From: Caldilineaceae bacterium
Lineage (GTDB): Bacteria; Chloroflexota; Anaerolineae; Caldilineales; Caldilineaceae
Length of the DNA: 8,150 bases
Assembly (NCBI GenBank): GCA_026645635.1
Contig: JAPKMV010000128.1
Coordinates: forward strand, 1-8,150
Direction: 5' to 3'
Shown: piece by piece, positions 1-5,633 of the stretch
How the letters are laid out: every line of letters begins with the position of its first letter
How positions within the stretch are numbered: the stretch's first letter is position 1
Notes under the pieces: model-generated
What the model saw: the letters and a program-made list of their open reading frames with translations, nothing else
The model's database searches: none
What the model was told of the DNA's origin: nothing
Translations under genes and position numbers: made by a program

Positions 1-1604
1 TGCGCCACCATCAGTTGCGGCTGGCGCAGTGCTGCCGCCCGCGCCCCGGCGAGGATATCGTCGGCCGGCTCTATCGCCGCCACGGTGAAATCGTCAACCT
101 GAGCGTGCACAAGCAGGGGTGTGCGCGCATCAGCGGCCACCCCGACCTGACGCCGCTGCGCTGGCGCCTGCAGCCCAACCTGGCCAAAGTGGCGCGCATC
201 GACGTGCGCGCACTGGACGACAACGGGCTGCTCGGCGCACTGATGGAGGAGATCTACGTCCGTCAACCCCGGATCACCATCCGCGGCGTGACGGCGGCTG
301 CGCGCCACGGCTCGGCGCGCATCCAGTTCGACGTCCAGGTCGACCAGGCGGAGACGCTGGAGGAGGTCGCCGCGGCCTTGCGGCGGCTGCCCACCTACAG
401 CATCAGCGACGTGCAGACGCTCAACCTGCCGCCGTCGGAGCAGGAAAAGTGGATCGATCCGGGCGCGGGGGTGCTCTTCAACCCCTATTCACGGCTGCCG
501 GTGCACGAGGACGCCATGTTCTTTGGACGCAGCCAGGAGCGCGCGCGCATCTCTGAATGTCTCTTCACCCGCCAGCCCAGCATCTGGCTGATCGGCCAGA
601 AACGGGTGGGCAAGACCTCGCTGCTGTTGCAACTCAAGGACTACGACCTGCTGGCCCAAGGCTTTACACCGGTTTTCGTCGATTTTCAGTTGATGGGGCG
701 GATCGAGCGCAGCAACGTCTTCTACGAGGTCGCCAGCGTTGTCTATAACAGCCTGCAAGCCGACCCGCGCCTCGGCGCCGTGGGCGCGCCGCTGCGTTCG
801 CTCTTCGACGAGGACCCGGCGCGGCAGCTCATCGACTATCTCTTGGGTGTGCAGAAATTGCTCGGCGCGCGGCGGCTTGTGCTGCTGATGGACGAGTTCA
901 GCCGGCTTACCGACGCCTATCTCGACAAGCATGTGGACGGGGCCTTCTTCGACCGCTGGCGCGCCATGATGCACGTGACCCAGCGCGCCGGCGTCGGCTA
1001 CGTGGTGGTGATGCAGCAGCAGACGTGGGACACGATGGCGCGGCAGTTGGGCGACAACCCCGACGACCCCAGTTGGCGGCTGATGGACGTGGGGCAGCGG
1101 CTCAACCTGCGCCCGCTGGAGGATGAGGATGTGCGCCGGCTGGTCGAGTGGCCGATGCGCAATCACCTCACCTATTCGCCGGAGGTCGTCGACCGCATCG
1201 CCACCCTCACTGGCGGCAGCCCGTTCCTGATCCAGGCCTTCTGCCACAGCCTGGTGATGCATGTGGCGCGCCAGCGGCGCAACCAGATCACGCCGGAAGA
1301 CCTGGACGTGGTGGGCATCGAGTTCATGCAGCCCCAGGATCACACCTTTGCTCACATGACTGAGATGCTCAAGGGCATTGGCAACAACGTGGCGGCGACG
1401 CTGGCGCGGCTGGCCGGTGAACAGCCTGACCGCACGGTCAGTTGGGCGCGCTTGCGCTCCGCCCTGCTCAATGTCCCGCCCGACAGCCTGCGCGCGGGGC
1501 TGCGCCAGCTCACCGAGCAGGATATCCTGGTGCAGCCGGCGCAGGATCGGTGGCGCTTTGCCAGTCTGCTCTTCCAACAGTGGCTGGCGATCAATATGTA
1601 TTGA
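1..1604 (+). CDS. RelA/SpoT-type zinc-finger and ACT region fused to an AAA/STAND ATPase (5'-partial)
   Basis: The frame is open to the left edge, so the N-terminus lies outside; TTG at 15 is an internal Leu. Residues here count from that Leu. Residues 1-46 resemble the zinc-finger domain of long RelA/SpoT proteins: LAQCC, PGEDIVG and VHKQGC keep the Cys-Cys and His-x3-Cys ligands. Residues 60-137 look like the following ACT domain (RIDVRALDDNGLL). In a usual Rel protein the chain ends there. Here it continues through a linker into FNPY...FFGR (156-172), Walker A GQKRVGKT (194-201) and Walker B LVLLMDEF (288-295). LTGGSPFLIQ (398-407) and a winged-helix-like tail (456-525) follow. The stop is TGA at 1602-1604. 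The ATPase half is typical of signalling or conflict NTPases (AAA_16/STAND-like). Whether (p)ppGpp hydrolase, synthetase or TGS domains precede it cannot be seen. I infer ligand- or stress-gated ATPase signalling. The domain calls are firm, the role is not. Confidence 0.85.
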   Translation, partial: RHHQLRLAQCCRPRPGEDIVGRLYRRHGEIVNLSVHKQGCARISGHPDLTPLRWRLQPNLAKVARIDVRALDDNGLLGALMEEIYVRQPRITIRGVTAAARHGSARIQFDVQVDQAETLEEVAAALRRLPTYSISDVQTLNLPPSEQEKWIDPGAGVLFNPYSRLPVHEDAMFFGRSQERARISECLFTRQPSIWLIGQKRVGKTSLLLQLKDYDLLAQGFTPVFVDFQLMGRIERSNVFYEVASVVYNSLQADPRLGAVGAPLRSLFDEDPARQLIDYLLGVQKLLGARRLVLLMDEFSRLTDAYLDKHVDGAFFDRWRAMMHVTQRAGVGYVVVMQQQTWDTMARQLGDNPDDPSWRLMDVGQRLNLRPLEDEDVRRLVEWPMRNHLTYSPEVVDRIATLTGGSPFLIQAFCHSLVMHVARQRRNQITPEDLDVVGIEFMQPQDHTFAHMTEMLKGIGNNVAATLARLAGEQPDRTVSWARLRSALLNVPPDSLRAGLRQLTEQDILVQPAQDRWRFASLLFQQWLAINMY

Positions 1605-1676
1605 GATGCGGAATGATGAATGTGGAATGATGAAAGCGACAACCCTGATTCCGCATTCATCTTTCTGCATTCCGCA
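1602..1676. repeat. Imperfect hairpin of about 14-nt repeated units
   Basis: The element begins at the stop codon of the ATPase fusion. GGAATGATGAA occurs at 1610-1620 and again at 1624-1634, a 14-nt step. ATTCCGCA occurs at 1648-1655 and 1669-1676. TGCGGAATG (1607-1615) is the exact reverse complement of CATTCCGCA (1668-1676), and GATGAATG (1615-1622) is that of CATTCATC (1654-1661). The whole can fold back on itself in more than one register. It is less GC-rich than the flanking genes. It fills nearly all of the 91-bp gap between the two ATPase genes. Whether it terminates, attenuates or simply occupies the gap cannot be told; no U-run follows. Confidence 0.65.
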
Positions 1677-1683
1677 ATCCAAC

Positions 1684-1688
1684 GGGAG
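1684..1688 (+). promoter_or_regulatory. Ribosome binding site deciding the start of the second ATPase
   Basis: GGGAG lies 7 nt before ATG 1696. The frame is open far upstream (to 1378) and has another ATG at 1606, but that stretch is antisense-like overlap plus repeat-derived peptide. The FYGR lead-in expected near the N-terminus of this ATPase type comes just after 1696. Confidence 0.6.
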
Positions 1689-1695
1689 TCTACGC

Positions 1696-3078
1696 ATGGA
1701 GACAACACGCAAGCCGTTTTACGGACGAGATCGGGTGATCTACGAGATTGTACAGGGTGTGCTGGCGCCGCAGCCGCAGAGCTTCTCGGTGGTCGGCCCC
1801 AAGTTCATTGGCAAGACGCACCTCTTGCAGCACCTGGCTGCGGAGGACGGCCCGCTGCTGGACGAGGCATACGCCGACCTGCGTCCGCCCATGCACCGCG
1901 ACGGCAGCCGCGTGCTTGTCACCTGGATCGACTGCGACTGGCGCAATGCCCAGGAAGATCTGATCGGCTGGCTCTACACCAGCGTGCAGCAGCACGTGCG
2001 CGAGCGGGCCAAAATTCCCGTCAACTGGGCGCGCATCGAGGCGAACCCGTCGCCCAGCTATCGCCTCTGGCAGTTGGCGCAGGACTTGAGCGGTCGCGAT
2101 CTGCGTCTGGTGCTGCTGCTGGACAACTTCGACCGTGTCTTCGAGAACCAGTTGGTGCACCCGGAGACCGTGGACGAGCTGCGTCCGCTGACGCTGGAGA
2201 TGGCGCTGCTGGTCGCCACGGAGCAGCCGCTCCACGACCTGGATCGGGAACTGGCCGCGTCGCCCCTTTTCAACGTGATGACGCAGCTCTTTCTCGGCCT
2301 GCTCGACACCGAGGCGACCCGTGCGTGGATGGCGACTTACGCCGCCGCCGCGCCCGTGGTCAGTGCGCTGGAAGATGACCTGGTCGAGCTGACCGGGATG
2401 CATCCCTTTTTGCTGCGCAAGTTGGGCGACATTCTCTCCGAAGTGCGCCAACTTTTCCCCGCGGGGGATGCGATGCCGCCTGCCGCGCAGTTGCCGCTCC
2501 TGCGCTTGCGCCTGGCAGAACATGGCCGCTTGCTCTTCGAGACGACCTGGAAGCGGGTGCAGCGCCTCTCGACGCGGGTGCGCCCGGAATCGGTGGACTA
2601 TCTTCTGCGGCGGCTGCTGGTGGGCACGGTGCCGCTGACCGACATTCCCTTGGAACATGCCGCGGCGCTCAACTGGCTGATCAACCAGGCCATCGTCGTC
2701 TGCTGCGTGCAGCCCAAACAGAACGGCTATCAGTTCTTCACGCCGCTCTTTGGCGAATTCATGGCGCGGCGCATGCAGCCCGTGGCTGAAACAAAGCCCG
2801 TCGCACCGCCGGCCATCGACAACGGGCTGGCAGCCGCGGACCTCGACCAGTTTACGAAGACCGAGGCAGCGCTGCTTCGCTATTTCCAGGCGCATCAGGG
2901 AGAGACCGTCTCCGTCGACCAACTGCTGGCGGATGTGTGGCGCCGCCCCGACGCCACCAACCGCCGTGTGCAGGAGGCCATCCGCCGCCTCCGGCTGCAA
3001 CTGGAAGAGAGCGACCCGCCCCTGGGCATGATCGAGAACGACCGCGGGCGCGGCTACCGGTACATTCCGGCGGGGTGA
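1696..3078 (+). CDS. AAA/STAND-type ATPase with C-terminal OmpR/PhoB-type winged helix
   Basis: 460 residues. The chain opens with KPFYGRD (6-12), the same lead-in as the upstream ATPase (FFGR). Walker A is GPKFIGKT (34-41) and Walker B LRLVLLLDNFD (136-146). The residue after the Walker B Asp143 is Asn144, not the usual acidic residue, so hydrolysis may be weak. LTGMHPFLLRKLGD (232-245) matches the sensor-like GGSPFLIQ segment of the neighbour, and YQFFTPLFGEFM (345-356) resembles the end of its winged helix. Residues 383-458 form an OmpR/PhoB-type effector domain: FTKTEAALLRYF, VSVDQLLADVW, RRVQEAIRRLR and NDRGRGYRY. No receiver domain, signal peptide or membrane segment is seen. This suggests a cytoplasmic ATP-switched transcription factor. 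It lies 91 bp downstream of the ATPase fusion on the same strand and may be co-transcribed. The domain calls are good; targets are unknown. Confidence 0.85.
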   Translation: METTRKPFYGRDRVIYEIVQGVLAPQPQSFSVVGPKFIGKTHLLQHLAAEDGPLLDEAYADLRPPMHRDGSRVLVTWIDCDWRNAQEDLIGWLYTSVQQHVRERAKIPVNWARIEANPSPSYRLWQLAQDLSGRDLRLVLLLDNFDRVFENQLVHPETVDELRPLTLEMALLVATEQPLHDLDRELAASPLFNVMTQLFLGLLDTEATRAWMATYAAAAPVVSALEDDLVELTGMHPFLLRKLGDILSEVRQLFPAGDAMPPAAQLPLLRLRLAEHGRLLFETTWKRVQRLSTRVRPESVDYLLRRLLVGTVPLTDIPLEHAAALNWLINQAIVVCCVQPKQNGYQFFTPLFGEFMARRMQPVAETKPVAPPAIDNGLAAADLDQFTKTEAALLRYFQAHQGETVSVDQLLADVWRRPDATNRRVQEAIRRLRLQLEESDPPLGMIENDRGRGYRYIPAG

Positions 3079-3082
3079 GGTT

Positions 3083-3163
3083 TTGGATCACGATAGACTC
3101 GAAAGGCGCGAAAGAAGGGCTTATTTCGTGACTTTCGCACATTTCGAGCCTATCGTGTTCCAA
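3083..3163. repeat. Long hairpin with 9-nt periodicity after the winged-helix ATPase gene
   Basis: Arms at 3083-3114 and 3132-3163 are 32 nt each with 4 mismatches, separated by a 17-nt loop. Inside, the core recurs about every 9 nt: TCGAAAGG then GCGAAAG on the left, TTTCGTGAC, TTTCGCACA and TTTCGAGCC through the loop and right arm. It starts 5 nt after the stop codon. The right arm ends in CCAATTTTCCC, so a short T-run overlaps its foot. This could act as an intrinsic terminator for the ATPase gene, though the T-run is weak. It separates the ATPase pair from the next gene. Confidence 0.75.
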
Positions 3164-3220
3164 TTTTCCCTCATCGAACCTGAACCGGGCGCTGGCGCGT
3201 CAAGCACCCTGAAAGCAGAT

Positions 3221-3224
3221 AGGA
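3221..3224 (+). promoter_or_regulatory. Ribosome binding site of the yqeB-like gene
   Basis: AGGA lies 6 nt before ATG 3231. I see no convincing -35/-10 pair in the 67 nt between the hairpin and this site. Confidence 0.5.
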
Positions 3225-3230
3225 AATCTC

Positions 3231-4043
3231 ATGCTCGACCTTTCCAGTTATCCAATCTTGATCAAAGGCGCGGGCGATCTGGCCACCGGCGTGGCGCTGC
3301 GGCTATGGCGCGCCGGCTTCCCGCTGGTGATGACTGAGGTGGCGACGCCGCTGGCTGTGCGGCGCACCGTCGCCTTTGCCCAGGCGATCTACGACGGTGA
3401 GTGGACGGTGGAAGGCGTGGCCGCGCGCTGCGCCACGGTCGAGGCCGTGCGCGAGCTGTGGGCCGCGCGGATCGTGCCCGTGCTGGTCGATCCAACGGCC
3501 GCCAGCCGTCAGCCACTCCAGCCGGCGGTGATCGTGGACGCGATCATGGCCAAGCAGAACACCGGCACGCAGCGCAGTGATGCGCCGCTGGTGGTAGCGC
3601 TGGGGCCGGGCTTCACCGCCGGCGACGACTGCCATGCGGTGATCGAAACCCAGCGCGGCCATTATCTGGGCCGTGTGATCTGGGAGGGGGCGGCCATTCC
3701 CAACACCGGCACGCCCGGCGAACTGCCCGGCATTGGCGGCAAGGCATCGCGGGTGCTGCGCGCGCCGGCGGCGGGCCACGTGGAGCCGCGCTTTGCCATC
3801 GGCGACCGCGTGTCCGCCGGCGCGATCATCGCCACCATCGGTGCGGCGGAGATCCGTGCTCCCTTTGCCGGTGTGCTGCGCGGGCTGATCCACCCGGCCG
3901 TGGCCGTGCCCGCCGGCCTCAAGATCGGCGACCTCGACCCGCGCGCCGACCGTGACTACTGCTTCACCGTGTCGGACAAGGCGCTGGCCATCGGCGGCGG
4001 CGTGCTGGAGGCGGTGCTGCACGGGATGACGAGAGAGAGATGA
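3231..4043 (+). CDS. yqeB: YqeB/EF2563-family molybdenum hydroxylase maturation protein
   Basis: 270 residues, about the usual length for the family described as selenium-dependent molybdenum hydroxylase system protein (YqeB, EF2563). The diagnostic N-terminus is present: IKGAGDLATGVALRLWRAGF (11-30), a Rossmann-like GxGDxATG loop, then TPLAVRRTVAFAQAIYDGE (39-57). Further matches are ALGPGFTAGDDCHAVIET (123-140), a GKASRVLRAPAAGHV segment (170-184) like the barrel-sandwich part of the family, and KIGDLDPR (231-238). By family knowledge it works with XdhC/MocA-type proteins in assembling labile-selenium or sulfurated molybdenum hydroxylases; biochemistry is thin. It is cytoplasmic, with no signal peptide or membrane segment. 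No hydroxylase, selD, mocA or xdhC gene is next to it. The stop codon TGA 4041 is the first triplet of the 8-nt repeat array, and the MTRER tail may be repeat-derived. Confidence 0.82.
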   Translation: MLDLSSYPILIKGAGDLATGVALRLWRAGFPLVMTEVATPLAVRRTVAFAQAIYDGEWTVEGVAARCATVEAVRELWAARIVPVLVDPTAASRQPLQPAVIVDAIMAKQNTGTQRSDAPLVVALGPGFTAGDDCHAVIETQRGHYLGRVIWEGAAIPNTGTPGELPGIGGKASRVLRAPAAGHVEPRFAIGDRVSAGAIIATIGAAEIRAPFAGVLRGLIHPAVAVPAGLKIGDLDPRADRDYCFTVSDKALAIGGGVLEAVLHGMTRER

Positions 4044-4099
4044 GAGGGTGAGGGGGTGAGAGGGTGAACGGGTGACAACTGCACCCCCTCACCCTCTCA
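4041..4099. repeat. Hairpin array of 8-nt TGANNGGG units (copy 1)
   Basis: Units start at 4041 (TGAGAGGG), 4049 (TGAGGGGG), 4057 (TGAGAGGG) and 4065 (TGAACGGG), followed by a degenerate TGACAACT at 4073. Positions 4082-4099 are a perfect 18-nt reverse complement of 4041-4058, leaving a 23-nt loop. The first TGA is the stop codon of the yqeB-like gene. Because 8 is not a multiple of 3, the first three TGA triplets fall in all three forward frames. G-runs at 4046-4048, 4052-4056, 4062-4064 and 4070-4072 with loops of 3, 5 and 5 nt fit the G-quadruplex pattern. No T-run follows, so classic intrinsic termination is uncertain. Confidence 0.85.
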
Positions 4100-4185
4100 C
4101 CAATATCTGCCATTGGAACAGGCGCAACATGACAGTCGTTGGCTTTTTGTACAAATTACACTATGCGTTTCACTGCCTGGCGCGG

Positions 4186-4191
4186 TAGAAT
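4186..4191 (+). promoter_or_regulatory. Possible -10 element before the ParB-fold gene
   Basis: TAGAAT differs from TATAAT at one base and sits 36 nt before ATG 4228. No good -35 lies 16-18 nt upstream. The 4126-4170 stretch is locally AT-richer than its surroundings (TTTTTGTACAAATTACACTA), as expected of a promoter region. A small TGGC/GCCA hairpin lies at 4201-4211 in the leader. The same GGTAG(A/G)AT form recurs before pyk. Confidence 0.35.
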
Positions 4192-4213
4192 GAATAGGTT
4201 TGGCAAAGCCAGC

Positions 4214-4222
4214 AAAGGAGGA
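4214..4222 (+). promoter_or_regulatory. Strong Shine-Dalgarno of the ParB-fold gene
   Basis: AAAGGAGGA is close to a full anti-16S match, 5 nt before ATG 4228. It is the strongest ribosome binding site in the window and suggests efficient translation. Confidence 0.8.
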
Positions 4223-4227
4223 CACAT

Positions 4228-5337
4228 ATGCCAGAGGCAAAAGTGTCGTATGAATCTTTAGAGCGTTATCATCAGAATGCGCGAAAAGCCCAGGTTGCGG
4301 ACCTGATGGGCCGGATCACGGGGGCGAATACGGACCTGGTCAGTTATGACGAGGTGGCGAAGCGGCTGCGCGCACGCCAGCACATTGAAATGGGCACGCA
4401 GACCGTGCCGCTCAACTTGATTGTCGGCAGCGTCGGGCGTTACCGGGACTTCACCCGCACCTTTCTGCCCCGCACCCGGGTCAGCCCCGAACGCTGGGCG
4501 CGCATCGACTCGATCATGCATTCGTTTGAAGGGTATCCGCCCATCGAATTGTACAAGATCGGCGAAGTCTACTTTGTGCGCGATGGCAATCACCGGGTCA
4601 GCGTGGCGCGGGCCAATGGGCTGAACTTTATCGAGGCCTACGTCACCGAGTTGGCCACCGAAGTCGACCTGACCCTGGACGATTTTGAGCGCGACCGCTG
4701 GATCATCAAGGTGGAACGCACCGAGTTCGAGAGCGAAACTCGCCTCGATGAATTGCGCCCGGACAACAACGTGGAGTTCACCGAACCGGGCCGCTACCCG
4801 ATCCTGCTGCGTCACATCAAGGTGCACCAATACCTGCGCAATCTCGATCTGGAGCGGGAAAACGCCGATTACCGGCTGGACTGGGACGATGCGGTGCAAA
4901 GCTGGTACGACAACATCTACCTGCCGGTCATCGAGGCCATTCACCGCTACGACTTGATGGCGTCGTTTCCGCGGCGCACCGAAGCCGACCTCTACTTGTG
5001 GATCGTCTTCCACCGGGAGCGGCTGGCCAATCTCTTCGGGCTGGGGCCGTTGACGCCAGACCTGGCCGTAAGCACCTTTGCCGAGACACACAGCGACAAT
5101 CCCCTCGGGCAGGCGGTCAAGACGCTGCGCCAGTCGATGCGCAAAGCATTTGGCGACGACGAGATTCCGATGGGGATGTCGGAAGACGAGTTCGCCGAAG
5201 CGCGCGCGCGCCATGAGGCCGGTGAACGGACGCTGCTGGAGAGCGAAACCGCCTATGGCGCGGTCAGTGAACTCGACGGCGAGCCGCCGGCCGTTTACGA
5301 GTATCTGCAGGACCCAATGAACATCGGCGGCGACTGA
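4228..5337 (+). CDS. Orphan ParB/Srx-fold protein of unknown function
   Basis: 369 residues. An N-terminal helical part (1-55) is followed by a ParB/Srx-like core. LNLIVGSVGRYRDF (62-75) comes first, then PPIELYKIGEVYFVRDGNHRVSVARANG, spanning 104-131. The DGNHR motif (119-123) occupies the place of the GERR box in ParB and the nucleotide-binding loop of the fold, and VSVARANG matches the following helix. The remainder (about 145-369) is acidic, with many Asp, Glu, Arg and Tyr residues and no domain I can name. No helix-turn-helix typical of chromosomal ParB is visible and no parA is adjacent, so a segregation role is unlikely. No signal peptide or membrane segment is seen. A nucleotide-binding regulator, CTPase or nuclease-like activity is possible. 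The gene has its own strong ribosome binding site and probable promoter, so it is likely a single-gene unit. Confidence 0.75.
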   Translation: MPEAKVSYESLERYHQNARKAQVADLMGRITGANTDLVSYDEVAKRLRARQHIEMGTQTVPLNLIVGSVGRYRDFTRTFLPRTRVSPERWARIDSIMHSFEGYPPIELYKIGEVYFVRDGNHRVSVARANGLNFIEAYVTELATEVDLTLDDFERDRWIIKVERTEFESETRLDELRPDNNVEFTEPGRYPILLRHIKVHQYLRNLDLERENADYRLDWDDAVQSWYDNIYLPVIEAIHRYDLMASFPRRTEADLYLWIVFHRERLANLFGLGPLTPDLAVSTFAETHSDNPLGQAVKTLRQSMRKAFGDDEIPMGMSEDEFAEARARHEAGERTLLESETAYGAVSELDGEPPAVYEYLQDPMNIGGD

Positions 5338-5430
5338 CGCTCTGCCCTGCGCAGCCGCAGCGCCGCCTTGCACGACAACCAATCAGGATGATTCACGGGC
5401 TGTCCGTTGGGCGTATTTCAAGTTGGGGAC

Positions 5431-5508
5431 GCCCGACCTTCCGGGAAGGGGTCGGTGACAATCATCGGTTGCGCAGAGGGCGGCTGACCCCTTCCCGGAA
5501 GGTCGGGC
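5431..5508. repeat. Perfect 23-bp inverted repeat with self-complementary arms
   Basis: Arms at 5431-5453 and 5486-5508 are exact reverse complements over 23 bp, with a 32-nt loop whose ends can add a few wobble pairs. Each arm holds the near-palindrome CCTTCCGGGAAGG or its complement, so each arm can also form its own small hairpin. The element can thus fold as one long stem or two short ones. It lies 93 bp after the ParB-fold gene and 125 bp before pyk. No T-run follows directly; a TTTTT occurs later at about 5522-5526. It could be a small non-autonomous mobile element, an RNA-processing site or a terminator. Around it, 5338-5430 and 5509-5580 hold no gene I can support. Confidence 0.85.
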
Positions 5509-5587
5509 AAAGGCTGCCGCGGTTTTTCTGCCCCCAGCGTGAAGTAGACCCCTGTCCGCTGGCACGCTTTTCGATGTAATGGCCTTG

Positions 5588-5596
5588 TGGTAGGAT
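5588..5596 (+). promoter_or_regulatory. Possible extended -10 promoter of pyk
   Basis: TGG followed by TAGGAT fits the extended -10 pattern TGN-TANNAT, 37 nt before the pyk ATG. A clear -35 is lacking, which is tolerated by extended -10 promoters. Confidence 0.4.
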
Positions 5597-5619
5597 ACCC
5601 CGACGATAACCGAGCAAAT

Positions 5620-5624
5620 AAGGA
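5620..5624 (+). promoter_or_regulatory. Ribosome binding site of pyk
   Basis: AAGGA lies 9 nt before ATG 5634 and supports this start, as does the immediate RVKIVCTIGPAS motif expected at the N-terminus of pyruvate kinases. Confidence 0.6.
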
Positions 5625-5633
5625 ATCAAGGCC

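Noticed and set aside
15..17. TTG at 15 as the start of the first gene
   Set aside because: The frame is open to the window edge and the zinc-finger domain is already under way, so this is an internal Leu in a gene cut by the window.
1378..1695. Upstream extension of the second ATPase, including ATG at 1606 directly after the previous stop
   Set aside because: The extension overlaps the first gene and then encodes repeat-derived peptide. ATG 1696 has a ribosome binding site and begins just before the FYGR lead-in.
489..1712. Long open frame on the minus strand opposite the first ATPase
   Set aside because: Codon-shadow of a GC-rich gene: rich in His, Arg and Gln with no recognisable motif, while the plus strand has clear domains.
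1690..3000. Long open frame on the minus strand opposite the second ATPase
   Set aside because: Same reason; low-complexity His/Arg/Gln composition and no family match.
4041..4099. CRISPR array or coding microsatellite
   Set aside because: Units are only 8 nt with no spacers, and the inverted copy shows a hairpin element.
4139..4167. TTGGCT and TATGCG, 17 nt apart, as a promoter of the ParB-fold gene
   Set aside because: Both boxes are poor matches; the TAGAAT at 4186 is better.
4258..5382. Long open frame on the minus strand opposite the ParB-fold gene
   Set aside because: Shadow frame; the plus-strand gene has a strong ribosome binding site and a recognisable fold.
5515..5526. CCGCGG followed by TTTTT as an intrinsic terminator
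   Set aside because: The stem is too short to be convincing and is far from the long palindrome.
5383..5579. Small genes on either strand around the 23-bp inverted repeat
   Set aside because: These frames run through the palindrome, lack ribosome binding sites and encode peptides without family features.
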